A DNA stretch of 64,000 nt, taken from the NCBI GenBank assembly GCA_016207805.1, contig JACQZO010000001.1:1-64000 (forward strand), written 5' to 3'. Positions within the stretch are counted from its first letter, which is position 1; each line of letters opens with the position of its first letter. Positions 9,254 through 18,512 of the stretch are shown here, one piece after another. The position numbers and the translations under genes were made by a program. The notes below the pieces were generated by a model. It ran no database searches and had not been told where the DNA came from. It was given only the letters and a program-made list of their open reading frames with translations. The stretch is from Candidatus Abawacabacteria bacterium (lineage in GTDB: Bacteria > Patescibacteriota > Gracilibacteria > RBG-16-42-10).

Positions 9254-10894
9254 ATGCAAGCTATTTGTAAAACTACTGGGAAGTCTTTCACCATTTCTGA
9301 TCGAGAAGCTAATTATTGCAAAGAGCGGGGAATGCAGTTGCCTAAGCAACAGCCATTAGAAAGATGGCGTCAAATTGCTAGTTTTCGTAATCGCATCAAC
9401 CTTTTTAATACTACTTGTGCGCTCACTGGTCGCCCCATATTAAGCTGTGTTCCTCCCGATCGAGGCTTCACCGTGTACGATTTAGCAGCATGGAGTGGGG
9501 ACAATTGGAATCCATTAGTGTATGGACAAGAGTATGACCCTAATCGGCCATTTTTCGAACAATTTAATGAACTATTACACAAAGTTCCTTTACCCAATCT
9601 CAATGTAGTAACAGGAACTATGGAGAATAGCGATTATGTTAATGGAGCAATGAATTTAAAAAACTGTTATTTGTGTTTTTCCACTCTCAACAGTTCAGAT
9701 TTGATGTTCACTTGGGCTGTATTTGACTCACACAACGTGTTGGACAGCATTAATTGTTACTCATGTGAGATTTGTTATGGCTGTCGTGACGCAGAAAAAT
9801 GTTATAATTGCGTGTTTGTAGAGAGCTGTCATACATGTAGCGATAGCGCATTTATGTTTAATTGCCAGTCTTGTAAAAATTGCTTTGGTTGTGTGAATCT
9901 CAATAATAAAGAGTATTGTTGGTATAATGAACAACTTACGAAGGAGGAATTCGAAATGCGCAATGCGAAGTTCGAAATGGGGAGCAGGCGAGAAGTAGAA
10001 AAAGAAAAGGCTAGATTTGCCGAGTTTAAGAAAAATTTCCCGATTAAGTATTATCAGGGAAAGAATATAGAGAATTCTACTGGCAATTATCTCAATGGAA
10101 CTAAGGATAGTCGCAATATCTTTTATTCTAGTAATTGTATTGATGCTGAGGATTGTTGGCTGCTGATTGGCGGAAAAGACTGTTTTGACGTCCTTTCATC
10201 TAGCAAATGTGAGCTCTGCTATGCTGTACAAAGCGGAATTAATTACAATTGTCAGTATTGTAATGAATCTATTGCTAATAATCGCAATTTGCAATGGTGT
10301 ATGTATACCAATACGAGTAGCGATTGTTTTGGCTGCATTAGCTTAAAAAAGAGTCAGTATTGTATTTTGAATAAACAATACTCCAAAGAAGAATATGAAA
10401 AGCTCACAAAAGAGATCAAGCACAAAATGATTGCCAGTGGCGAATATGAAGATTTCTTTCCCCGCCGCCTGAGTCCATTTCATTATAATGAAAGTGACGC
10501 CATGCTGTGGTTCCCCTTATCAAAAGAAGAAGCTTTAACAAAAGGATTCACCTGGAAAGATGAAGTACCAGAAACACATGATAATACAGCGCTCGCTCCA
10601 GATAACATTCTGGACGTCACTGATAATATTCTGCAACAGACATTCTCTTGTAGCCAAACAGGGAAAAAATATCGGATTACTAAGCAAGAACTAGACTTTT
10701 ATCGCCGTTTAAATCTTCCGGTACCAAATATTGCACCACTAACTAGAATCGCCAATATGGCAGCCAGTTTTTTTAACACTCACGAACTGCATCTGGGACA
10801 ATGTGCTCAATGTCAAAAAAGTTTTGAGACCGCATATGATACGACAAAGCAAAAAGTACTCTGTGAAGAATGCTATCTCCAAACTACTTTCTAA
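9254..10894 (+). CDS. Cys-rich repeat protein, paralogue 2 of 4 (546 aa)
   Basis: It has the same architecture and length as the gene 27 bases upstream. The N-terminal module begins MQAICKTTGKSF, and two Cys-rich segments end in CFGCVNLNNKEYCWYNEQ and CFGCISLKKSQYCILNKQ. The C-terminal module is CSQTGKKYRITKQELDFYR and the final zinc ribbon CAQC...CEEC. The first motif is followed by a charged helix (LTKEEFEMRNAKFEMG) nearly identical in type to that of paralogue 4. The leader contains degenerate heptamers (CTTGTAATTAACA). Divergence from its neighbours is spread over the whole length, so the duplication is not recent. Probably in one operon with paralogues 1, 3 and 4. Confidence 0.8.
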   Translation: MQAICKTTGKSFTISDREANYCKERGMQLPKQQPLERWRQIASFRNRINLFNTTCALTGRPILSCVPPDRGFTVYDLAAWSGDNWNPLVYGQEYDPNRPFFEQFNELLHKVPLPNLNVVTGTMENSDYVNGAMNLKNCYLCFSTLNSSDLMFTWAVFDSHNVLDSINCYSCEICYGCRDAEKCYNCVFVESCHTCSDSAFMFNCQSCKNCFGCVNLNNKEYCWYNEQLTKEEFEMRNAKFEMGSRREVEKEKARFAEFKKNFPIKYYQGKNIENSTGNYLNGTKDSRNIFYSSNCIDAEDCWLLIGGKDCFDVLSSSKCELCYAVQSGINYNCQYCNESIANNRNLQWCMYTNTSSDCFGCISLKKSQYCILNKQYSKEEYEKLTKEIKHKMIASGEYEDFFPRRLSPFHYNESDAMLWFPLSKEEALTKGFTWKDEVPETHDNTALAPDNILDVTDNILQQTFSCSQTGKKYRITKQELDFYRRLNLPVPNIAPLTRIANMAASFFNTHELHLGQCAQCQKSFETAYDTTKQKVLCEECYLQTTF

Positions 10895-10961
10895 CACTTA
10901 GCGCCATATATAGAGCTTCAACAAGCTCCACAAAGACTTGTAATTTGAAATGAATAATCCT

Positions 10962-12599
10962 ATGGAAATCACCTGCGCAATTACCGGCAAACCCTTCACA
11001 ATTTCTCCACGGAAGCAAAAGTATCTCGCCGAGCGAAACCTGCCCTTGCCCCGGGTAGCGTCATGGGAAACACTAAAGTGGATAGAGAGCTTTCGCAATC
11101 GTATTTATCTTTACAATGCTACTTGTGCCTTTTCTAGCAAAGCAATATTAAGTTGTATTCCTCCGGAAAACGGCATTCCGGTCTATGACACAAACATTTG
11201 GAATAGTGAGCAATGGGATGCGACAAATTATGGGATTGATTATGATTTCAGCAAGCCATTTTTTGTGCAATTAGCAGCTTTAATGAAAAAAGTGCCTTTG
11301 CCAGCTGTCACAGTGGTAGAATCAACGATAGAAAATTCTCCTTATGTAAATGGTGCCGTCAATCTGAAGAATTGCTATTTAACATTCATTTGTCTTGATA
11401 GTCAGGACTGTATGTTTGCTTGGAATGTATTTAATAGTAGCCAAGTGGTTGATAGCGTTTACTGCTATTTTTCGGAGTTATGCTTTGGCTGTATCGATAT
11501 TGATCACTGTTACAATTTATTATTCTGTGAAAGTTGTATCCGTTGTTCCGATTCTGCCTTCTTGTTCAACTGCCAAGCTTGTAAAAATTGTTTTGGTTGC
11601 GTGAATCTCAGTAATAAAGAGTACTGTTGGTACAATGAACAACTTAGCAAAGAAGAGTTTGAAAAACGCCGAAAATCAGTCAATTTAGGCAGTAAAAATA
11701 CAGTAGCTGAGGAAGAAAAACGGTTTAAAGATTTAAGAAAAAAGTTTCCTATTAAGTATTATCGTGGGAAAAATATAGAAAATAGTAGCGGCAATTATTT
11801 ATTAAATAGTAAGAATTGCCATCACTGTTATCTCACCAGTGATTCCCAAGACTGCGAAGATTGTATTATTTCTTTACAGGCCAAAGATAGTTTTTGTGTT
11901 TCTTCCAATCGTGGCGCCGAGCTTTTGTATAATTGCCAAAGTGGTAGTAATTATGACAATCAATTTTGTAATGAGTGTTTATTTACCAAGAATCTCCAGT
12001 ATTGTCTATATTGCACCAATGGCACTAGCGACTGTTTCGGCTGTATTAGTCTCAGAAAAAAGCAGTACTGTATTTTAAACAAGCAGTATTCCAAAGAAGA
12101 ATATTTTAGTTTAATAGCAAAGATAAAAGGGCAAATGTTGGCTAATGATGAATATCAGGATTTCTTCCCCAAAGAAATGTCACCATTTTATTATAATCAT
12201 TCTGAAGCAATGAGTTTTTTCCCTTTAACGAAAGAACAGGCGCTAGCTCAAGGATTTAAATGGCAAGATGATACTATAGAACCTTTCACTACTACTTATC
12301 ACATACCTGATGACATCAAAGATGTAAAAGATGACATTTTAGAACAGACACTTAAATGCCAAAAGACAGGCAAAAAGTACCGCATTGTAAAACAAGAGCT
12401 AGAATTCTGCCGCAAAATGGGCGTGCCTATAGCAACTATTGCACCAATTGAACGAATTACTGAACGTTCTCAGTTTTTCGCTGTCCATCCTTTACAGACA
12501 CGCGCGTGTAGTCACTGTCTTCAGCCGGTAGAAACTGTTTATACTGATCCTGAGCTGGAAGTGCTGTGTGAATCTTGCTATCAGCAAAAGGTTTTCTAA
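10962..12599 (+). CDS. Cys-rich repeat protein, paralogue 3 of 4 (545 aa)
   Basis: The start at 10962 (MEITCAITGK) is chosen because it aligns with MEARC, MQAIC and MEATC of the other copies; an ATG four codons upstream (10950) is possible. It has the same order of modules: N-terminal C-TGK motif, two Cys-rich beta-helix-like segments ending in CFGCVNLSNKEYCWYNEQ and CFGCISLRKKQYCILNKQ, a C-terminal CQKTGKKYRIVKQELEF module, and a terminal CSHC...CESC ribbon. The central part shares extended strings with paralogue 1 (for example SGNYLLNSKNCH). The spacer from paralogue 2 is 67 bases and contains a degenerate heptamer (CTTGTAATTTGAA). Confidence 0.8.
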   Translation: MEITCAITGKPFTISPRKQKYLAERNLPLPRVASWETLKWIESFRNRIYLYNATCAFSSKAILSCIPPENGIPVYDTNIWNSEQWDATNYGIDYDFSKPFFVQLAALMKKVPLPAVTVVESTIENSPYVNGAVNLKNCYLTFICLDSQDCMFAWNVFNSSQVVDSVYCYFSELCFGCIDIDHCYNLLFCESCIRCSDSAFLFNCQACKNCFGCVNLSNKEYCWYNEQLSKEEFEKRRKSVNLGSKNTVAEEEKRFKDLRKKFPIKYYRGKNIENSSGNYLLNSKNCHHCYLTSDSQDCEDCIISLQAKDSFCVSSNRGAELLYNCQSGSNYDNQFCNECLFTKNLQYCLYCTNGTSDCFGCISLRKKQYCILNKQYSKEEYFSLIAKIKGQMLANDEYQDFFPKEMSPFYYNHSEAMSFFPLTKEQALAQGFKWQDDTIEPFTTTYHIPDDIKDVKDDILEQTLKCQKTGKKYRIVKQELEFCRKMGVPIATIAPIERITERSQFFAVHPLQTRACSHCLQPVETVYTDPELEVLCESCYQQKVF

Positions 12600-12630
12600 T
12601 TTCAACCTTTATTCGTAATCGATAATTTTT

Positions 12631-14271
12631 ATGGAAGCTACATGTATTGTTACTGGTAAACAATTTTCTATTTCTGATCATGAGCAAGAATATTGTCACA
12701 ATGCTGGTATTCCACTGCCCAAGTTGCATCCCCAAGAAAGACTGAAAAGAATTCTCAACTTTCGCAATCGGACATTTCTCTACAATACTACCTGTGCATC
12801 ATCTAAAAAACCGATACTCAGCTGCATTCCACCAGACAAAGGATTTACTGTATATGATGTAGATGCCTGGAATGGCGATGATTGGGATGCATTATCCTAT
12901 GGGAAAGAATATGATCCTCAGCGTAATTTCTTTGATCAATTGGGAGAATTACTAAAAGCTGTCCCTTTACCAAATTTGACGGTAGTACGAGCTGGGCTAG
13001 AAAATAGTGACTACTGTAATGGCGCTGCCAATCTCAAGAATTGTTATCTTTGTTTTGCCTCAGTAGGAAACTCAGATTGTATGTTTTGCTGGAATACCTT
13101 TGACAGCAAAAATGTGGTGAACTGTATTTCCGCCATTAAGTCAGAATTATGCTATCACTGTCGCGATATTGAAAACTGTTATCGTGTTTGTTATGCCGAA
13201 AGCTCTAATTATTGCTCAGAATCTTATTTTCTAGAGAGTTGCCAGTCATGCAAACATTGTTTTGCCTGTGTCAATTTAAGTAACAAAGAGTATTGCTGGT
13301 ATAATGAGCAGCTCACGAAAGAGGAATTCGAAATGCGCAGGACGAAATTCGCAATGGGGAGTTTGCGGACAATAGAAGAAGAAATGAAAAAGTTTGCAGA
13401 GTTTAAAAAGCGTTTTCCTCAGAAAGCAGTCCAGGGGCGCAACAATGAAAACTCTACGGGCAATTATATTCACAATTGCAAAGATTGCCGCAGTTTATTT
13501 CATGGTAATGGTTCAATTGATGTAGAAAATTGTATTGGTGTCAATAAATCCAAAGATGTTTTCTGTACAGCCTTCTGTACTAGTGGAGAATTACTCTACA
13601 ATTGCCAAGCTGGTATCAATAATTATAACAATCAATATTGTGCTGAGTGCGTACAGACCAGAAATATGCTGTATTGTTTATATTGTATGCAGGGGAGTAG
13701 TGATTGTTTTGGCTGCGTCAGTCTCAAGAAGAAACAGTATTGTGTTTTAAATAAACAATACAGCAAAGAAGAGTATGAAAAGCTAGTACAAGAGATCAAG
13801 CGTAATCTTACCGAGAGAAATGAATGGGAAGAATTTTTTCCTAGTCGCTTATCACCGATGCACTACAATCATTCTGACGGTGCTATTATTTTGCCAGTAA
13901 CTAAAGAAGAGGCGATCAAGCTGGGCTTTACTTGGGAAGAAGAAACTCCCCAAGAAGCTTTTGCTGCCTATCAAATCCCAGACAATATTAAGGATGTGAA
14001 AGACGATATTCTCCAGGGCACTTTACAATGCGCTACGACAGGTAAAAAGTTTCGTCTCACCAAACAAGAGTTAGAGTTTTATCGTGAAATGGGCGTACCT
14101 ATTCCTCGGCAAGCCCCATTAGAACGAGTCCATCAAAATGCTGCCGTATTCCGCATCACTGAAGTAAAAAAGATTCCTTGCTCAAATTGTCATCAGAAAA
14201 TTGAATCAATCTATGATCCTCAAGAAAGAGCCGTGCTTTGTGAAGAGTGCTATCTGAAAGAGCATTATTAG
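12631..14271 (+). CDS. Cys-rich repeat protein, paralogue 4 of 4 (546 aa)
   Basis: This last copy keeps all modules: N-terminal CIVTGKQFSI motif, two Cys-rich segments ending in CFACVNLSNKEYCWYNEQ and CFGCVSLKKKQYCVLNKQ, a C-terminal CATTGKKFRLTKQELEFYR module, and the terminal CSNC...CEEC ribbon. Note CFACVNL where the others have C-GCVNL. The start follows degenerate heptamers at 12611-12630 (ATTCGTA, then two variants), a layout repeated before several other genes here. The gap from paralogue 3 is 31 bases. Downstream lies palindromic repeat copy 2, so the cluster is bracketed by repeats in the same orientation. Confidence 0.8.
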   Translation: MEATCIVTGKQFSISDHEQEYCHNAGIPLPKLHPQERLKRILNFRNRTFLYNTTCASSKKPILSCIPPDKGFTVYDVDAWNGDDWDALSYGKEYDPQRNFFDQLGELLKAVPLPNLTVVRAGLENSDYCNGAANLKNCYLCFASVGNSDCMFCWNTFDSKNVVNCISAIKSELCYHCRDIENCYRVCYAESSNYCSESYFLESCQSCKHCFACVNLSNKEYCWYNEQLTKEEFEMRRTKFAMGSLRTIEEEMKKFAEFKKRFPQKAVQGRNNENSTGNYIHNCKDCRSLFHGNGSIDVENCIGVNKSKDVFCTAFCTSGELLYNCQAGINNYNNQYCAECVQTRNMLYCLYCMQGSSDCFGCVSLKKKQYCVLNKQYSKEEYEKLVQEIKRNLTERNEWEEFFPSRLSPMHYNHSDGAIILPVTKEEAIKLGFTWEEETPQEAFAAYQIPDNIKDVKDDILQGTLQCATTGKKFRLTKQELEFYREMGVPIPRQAPLERVHQNAAVFRITEVKKIPCSNCHQKIESIYDPQERAVLCEECYLKEHY

Positions 14272-14306
14272 TTTTCTGTTATCACTGTCAGGTTGCTGCC
14301 TGAACC

Positions 14307-14442
14307 AATAAAGCATGGCAGATAAGCTTGCTTAACAGCTTCTAGCCCCGAACTGTCGTACCGGACTCAGATCCGGTACCCAGCAGGGACAATAGTGCTC
14401 CAAAGTAACTTGTAGTTTTAGAGTGATACTGTCATGCTTAAT
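14307..14442 (+). repeat. Palindromic extragenic repeat, copy 2 (internally deleted)
   Basis: It has a left outer end (AATAAAGCATGGCAGATAAG, 14307-14326). The inner left arm starts TGTCGTACCGGACT at 14354 and continues through CAGCAGGGACAATAGTGCT. It then jumps to a short right outer end (GTCATGCTTAAT, 14431-14442), lacking the inner right arm. It has the same orientation as copy 1 and lies just after the Cys-rich cluster. Confidence 0.8.
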
Positions 14443-14546
14443 CACCCTGGGCGCAAAACTCTCAACCGATAAATATTACAGCCGCTGACCAAATATAGAC
14501 ACATCAACAAACTGATGCTATATTATTATTTAATAAAATTTCATTT

Positions 14547-15035
14547 ATGAATGCACCAAGACAAAATAGGGAGCAACCATTACCTCAAATGGGCCGCAAT
14601 CTCATTGCTGCAATATTAGCATTAGGCTGTGCCAACAATGCGCTTGATGTGACCCTAAACAATAGAACTCGGGTCGCCGGCGAAACTATCAGAGTCACTG
14701 TTACTTGTGATGACACCCTAAATGCTACAGCAACATTGGTAACTCCAGGCATGAGACAAACCGACGGTGGAGTAGGAAGGTCAACAGTTACTGATTTGAG
14801 CACTGATGCGCTTTGTAGTCATCGCTCCGTAGTCAGATGTGGTTTTACTGCCGCTGGTACTCTGAGTGAAGTTTGTTTTCAGCCAGATCGTTCGCAAAGT
14901 GATTTAGTTATTGTCCGCCGCAATGGTGAGGAAAGATCAGTGAACTTCGATATTTGTGCCAATCACGCACAAAGACCAGATTGGGTCAATTGTCAGATAT
15001 TTGATCGTACCACTTGGATTTGCGCAAAAAAGTAA
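14547..15035 (+). CDS. Hypothetical lipoprotein-like protein, 162 aa
   Basis: The N-terminus has a polar stretch, then LIAAILALGC, which fits a lipobox (L-A-L-G-C, Cys28) for lipid attachment at the membrane surface. The mature part (about 135 aa) is rich in Thr, Val and Arg. It contains paired Cys (TCDD, CSH, RCGF, VCFQ, ICAN, NCQI, ICAK) and has alternating hydrophobic pattern typical of a small beta-sandwich with disulfides. No family is recognised. It resembles the 190-aa protein at 26695 in layout (polar start, late lipobox, Cys-containing beta domain), which may indicate similar exported roles. Confidence 0.55.
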   Translation: MNAPRQNREQPLPQMGRNLIAAILALGCANNALDVTLNNRTRVAGETIRVTVTCDDTLNATATLVTPGMRQTDGGVGRSTVTDLSTDALCSHRSVVRCGFTAAGTLSEVCFQPDRSQSDLVIVRRNGEERSVNFDICANHAQRPDWVNCQIFDRTTWICAKK

Positions 15036-15092
15036 ACCGTTTCTTTCGTAAACCAATCAGTGCTAGAATGACCGTAGTATTAATTACGGCCC

Positions 15093-15404
15093 ATGCCTCA
15101 TATGTATTCTAATCTATCTTTAATGGACCCGATGATGGGAGGATTTGTCGGGGGCATTTCCATTTTAATTTTGGCATTTATTGCTATTCGTCTCTTCGCC
15201 ATTATTCGCGCCGTACAAAATCATCAATACGGCTGGTTAATTATCTTTATCGTGTTCTACAATTTCCCTTTAGTTGATTTAGTCTATCTCTTTGGCTTCC
15301 AACAAAAGAGTGAATTAACTACTCAACAATGGTGGGAGAAAAAAACCAAACAGGTTCAGGAATTATTCAACAAAAAAACTCCCAAGCCACCAGAAGAAAA
15401 GTAA
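15093..15404 (+). CDS. Small two-helix membrane protein (PLDc_N-like)
   Basis: The 103-aa protein has two membrane helices (about 16-40 and 47-70). The second has the pattern WLIIFIVFYNFPLVDLVYLF, reminiscent of the N-terminal domain found in cardiolipin synthases and related small membrane proteins. A Lys-rich cytoplasmic tail with prolines (KKTPKPPEEK) follows. A hairpin CCGTA/TACGG overlaps the leader at about 15072-15088. Another in-frame ATG lies three codons downstream (15102). Role unknown; the family link is weak. Confidence 0.5.
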   Translation: MPHMYSNLSLMDPMMGGFVGGISILILAFIAIRLFAIIRAVQNHQYGWLIIFIVFYNFPLVDLVYLFGFQQKSELTTQQWWEKKTKQVQELFNKKTPKPPEEK

Positions 15405-15406
15405 AC

Positions 15407-16312
15407 TCAGTAGCGTAATTCCACTAAAGTGGCATAAGTAGCACCATCTGCAGCCAACAGCTTCCAATCATAGCGAACCTCAGACACTAGTTGTTGCTTC
15501 TCATTATCTGCAAGCAAACAGTCCTCACATGTCCCATCAACAGGATTTAGATAAGTATAGTAAGATGGGAAGCTGCCTGCTTTTTGCACGTATGCCCTGG
15601 CCACTAACAGTCCATCAGATTGACTCATTGTGCGCGTGGTATAAAAAAACGGTTGTTCTTTTTCTCCTCCTACTAACACTAACTTTCGGCCGTCAACAAT
15701 ATCCTTAAAAGGATAAGCGTCACTGAATCCACCATTATAAAGAACATTGGCAGTAGCATAACGCTTTTGAACATTAGAACTAGTTACTTGTGCTGTTTTG
15801 TAACGCATGATTTTTTCAATAGCATCTCGGCAGGAGGCGTCGGCATTAGCACTTGCCATCATTTGTTTGATGCACTGAGCCCAAATATCTTCTCCTGGCA
15901 TAGTTGCAGACATACCAAAACGAAAATGTACGTTATGTCTTAATCTAGGATGAAAACGATCTATATAGCGTTCTAAATATTTTCGCATCTGATCTGAGCA
16001 ACTCAGAGCATCGGGCAGATTCATGTTATAAGATTCTGCAATAAATTCTGTTGCTTGATATACTAAATATTCCGGCAACTTACCAAAATGCATATATGCC
16101 TGCTCCATAGCATGAAGAGTAGGCACTAGTATAGCTGGTAAACGATAAGGGAAAGTACCAGTTGGTGATAACCCAATGCCAGTGGTGAAAACAAATTTAT
16201 CAGGTTGGGTGATGATTTCTGTAATTTGATTACGCCCTGTTTTTTCTCCCGGTAACTCTACTGGTTTAAAGAGATCGCCGAGCTTAGGGTATAGTGCTGT
16301 TATATTGGACAT
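15407..16312 (-). CDS. Hypothetical protein, 301 aa
   Basis: A soluble protein without signal peptide. The first third contains GIGLSPTGTFPYRLPAILVP followed by long helices, which would fit an alpha/beta (Rossmann-like) start, but no catalytic signature can be assigned. The C-terminal part has paired Cys (GTCEDCLLAD, about 265-271). It ends 2 bases after the convergent gene at 15404. It lies 162 bases downstream of the Xaa-Pro peptidase in the same direction, so it may be a separate unit or the tail of that cluster. I do not recognise the family. Confidence 0.6.
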   Translation of the reverse strand: MSNITALYPKLGDLFKPVELPGEKTGRNQITEIITQPDKFVFTTGIGLSPTGTFPYRLPAILVPTLHAMEQAYMHFGKLPEYLVYQATEFIAESYNMNLPDALSCSDQMRKYLERYIDRFHPRLRHNVHFRFGMSATMPGEDIWAQCIKQMMASANADASCRDAIEKIMRYKTAQVTSSNVQKRYATANVLYNGGFSDAYPFKDIVDGRKLVLVGGEKEQPFFYTTRTMSQSDGLLVARAYVQKAGSFPSYYTYLNPVDGTCEDCLLADNEKQQLVSEVRYDWKLLAADGATYATLVELRY

Positions 16313-16474
16313 AGAAAGCTAAAAGTATTGTTAGACACGGTTAGAAGAACTAACTAGCGCCAACAGCATTTAGCAAGCCGATTTTTCAAATAGCTAGATA
16401 GAAGATCCTGCACCATATTTGAGAGTGTGTAGATCAATCAAATACTATCGTACTAGTACAACGCCAGTCAATAC

Positions 16475-17800
16475 TTACATGAACATTTTCTCAATATCAA
16501 CAACATTCTTTGGCAAATCCTGGGTGAGAATATCAATACCTGAAGCTGTTTTTACTATATCATCTTCAATTCTTATTCCAATACCGCGCAATTCCTCAGG
16601 GAGCGAGTCATTTTCTTTAGGAAAGTATAGTCCTGGCTCCACAGTAACCACCATGCCTTCAGTAAGCACAACGGGCCTACCATTAGTATCCTTATAGATA
16701 GCAGCGTCATGGACATCGAGACCTAAGAAGTGGCCTGTACCATGCATAAAAAAGTCACCATATGCCTTTTGAGCAACATTTTCTTCTATAGAACCTTTGA
16801 GTACTTTAAGATCGATCAGACCAGCCACTAAAACTTTCACAGCTGCCATATGAATAGATAACATAGTTGCATCGGCCTTGTTTATCTCTTCAATAGCAGT
16901 TAACTGTGCCTGGAGCACTATCTCATAAATATCTTTCTGGATCGGAGAAAAAGTTCCAGAAATAGGATAACAACGTGTAATATCTGCTGCATAATAATCA
17001 CATTCAGCTCCTGCATCGATAAGACAGAGATCTTCAGTTAGCAATACTGCGTTATTCTTAGTATAATGCAATGTACAAGCATTATTGCCTCCAGCAACTA
17101 TTGGAAGATATGCCCAATTGGCTCCAGCCTTAGTAAAGGCGTAAACGATGTCAGCAGCAAGTTGGTACTCATAAAACTTATTTATCTCTTTGACGTGAGA
17201 TCGTAAGCTCGCAACTGCACATTTATGAGCATGGATACTAATCTGTGCTGCTTTTTTCATTAGTCTTATTTCTGACTCTGATTTGTACATACGTAATCTT
17301 GCTAGTAAAGGTGCCAACTTATGAATACTCATAATCGCGGCCCCCACTCCGTGACGATCCGCATCAGCAAGGATACCAAGGACTCTCTTTCTTTCCTTAA
17401 CATATGATTTACCATCGATATCAAAGTAACAAGTAGTACAACCTTGAAATAGCCTTACTAGATCTTGATCAAATGTATCCCACTCTTTTACATGAGCGAT
17501 ACCAGTAATTCGGCTGGTCTCTTCAACTGTTGGTCTTTTTCCGCTCCACACATCTTTCTTGGCATGCGCTAATTGTGTATATAAATATTCCTCTAAATTG
17601 CCCTGAGCATCTTTACGAATCAACAAAAGTGCTTGTGGTTCATTGAAGCCGGTTAAATACCAAAAATTGCTATCCTGACGGAAAGGATACTCAGTATCAG
17701 CATTGCGATAAATTGATTGATTAGAAAAAACTATTGCTACTGAGGCTGGTGGCAATTGTTGAGTCAATGCCTCTCGGCGTTTAATGAACTCAGTAGCCAT
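16475..17800 (-). CDS. pepP: Xaa-Pro aminopeptidase (peptidase family M24B)
   Basis: The enzyme removes an N-terminal residue preceding proline, using two metal ions. The 441-aa length matches aminopeptidase P. The N-terminal AMP_N domain (about 1-130) contains FRQDSNFWYLTGFNEP. The pita-bread domain shows the metal ligands: two Asp in DAGAECDYYAADITR, His in HGTGHFLGLDVHD, Glu in VEPG and Glu in RIEDD. It follows peptidase E by one base and is the last gene of a tightly spaced leftward cluster (21116 to 16475), which suggests a joint role in breaking down or remodelling peptides. Confidence 0.9.
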   Translation of the reverse strand: MATEFIKRREALTQQLPPASVAIVFSNQSIYRNADTEYPFRQDSNFWYLTGFNEPQALLLIRKDAQGNLEEYLYTQLAHAKKDVWSGKRPTVEETSRITGIAHVKEWDTFDQDLVRLFQGCTTCYFDIDGKSYVKERKRVLGILADADRHGVGAAIMSIHKLAPLLARLRMYKSESEIRLMKKAAQISIHAHKCAVASLRSHVKEINKFYEYQLAADIVYAFTKAGANWAYLPIVAGGNNACTLHYTKNNAVLLTEDLCLIDAGAECDYYAADITRCYPISGTFSPIQKDIYEIVLQAQLTAIEEINKADATMLSIHMAAVKVLVAGLIDLKVLKGSIEENVAQKAYGDFFMHGTGHFLGLDVHDAAIYKDTNGRPVVLTEGMVVTVEPGLYFPKENDSLPEELRGIGIRIEDDIVKTASGIDILTQDLPKNVVDIEKMFM

Positions 17801-17801
17801 G

Positions 17802-18503
17802 TTACAAAAGAGACGAGAGATCCTGATTTATCTCAAAATCTGTAATCTTACCGTCTGGTGAAAACAACTTCGCCCCCGCAATACCCAAAAGCTGGCATTG
17901 ATCATCCTCAATGTGAAGTATTGCTCCTTCTCTCATACCTAATACAGGCACCTTATTCAACTCTTGATAACCTTTAATACGATCAGCACGAGTTTCACCT
18001 TTATGGGTACTATTTGCTTCAGGATCAACATAGTGTGGATTGATCTGAAAGGGGACAAGACTCAATGAAGTAAATGATGGTGGATAAACAATCGGCATAT
18101 CATTGGTAGTACAAATCGTGGGAGAAGCAATATTACTACCAGCACTAATACCTAAATACTTTCTGCCACTCATGACCCTTTCCTTTATTGAAGGCAAAAC
18201 ATTTGCCTCATACAGTCTGTTCAGTAGCAAAAACGTATTACCGCCACCAACAAAAATGACATCGGCATCTTTGATGGCCTGCTGACGATCACTTTCCCGA
18301 TGAATTGATTTAATTTTGTAACCTAACCTTTGAAATACTTCATCATAAATACCTGTATAAAAATCCATGTCGTATATCGCGTAAGGAACAAAGAGAATAT
18401 TTTGAGCATTACTCAAGAATGCTTTAACTTGTTCTTCACAATATTTAAGAAAGCCATCATACCCATACACACGAGAACTACTGAGCAACAATAAATCCTT
18501 CAT
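17802..18503 (-). CDS. pepE: Peptidase E (family S51, aspartyl dipeptidase)
   Basis: Peptidase E hydrolyses dipeptides with N-terminal Asp. The 233-aa product has the class-I glutamine-amidotransferase-like fold typical of the family: VFVGGGNTFLLL (ADVIFVGGGNT, about 78-90), the nucleophile elbow GISAGSN (Ser near 121) and the conserved INPHYVDPE (His near 159), followed by ETRADRI. Length and motif order are normal, so it is probably active. It lies between the racemase-like gene (9-base gap) and the Xaa-Pro peptidase (1-base gap), indicating one operon. Confidence 0.9.
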   Translation of the reverse strand: MKDLLLLSSSRVYGYDGFLKYCEEQVKAFLSNAQNILFVPYAIYDMDFYTGIYDEVFQRLGYKIKSIHRESDRQQAIKDADVIFVGGGNTFLLLNRLYEANVLPSIKERVMSGRKYLGISAGSNIASPTICTTNDMPIVYPPSFTSLSLVPFQINPHYVDPEANSTHKGETRADRIKGYQELNKVPVLGMREGAILHIEDDQCQLLGIAGAKLFSPDGKITDFEINQDLSSLL

Positions 18504-18512
18504 ACATATAAA

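Noticed and set aside
16450-16459. GTACTAGTAC palindrome as a TrpR operator
   Set aside because: Only a single ACTAGT, which is common in this AT-rich window; no paired arrangement or clear promoter.
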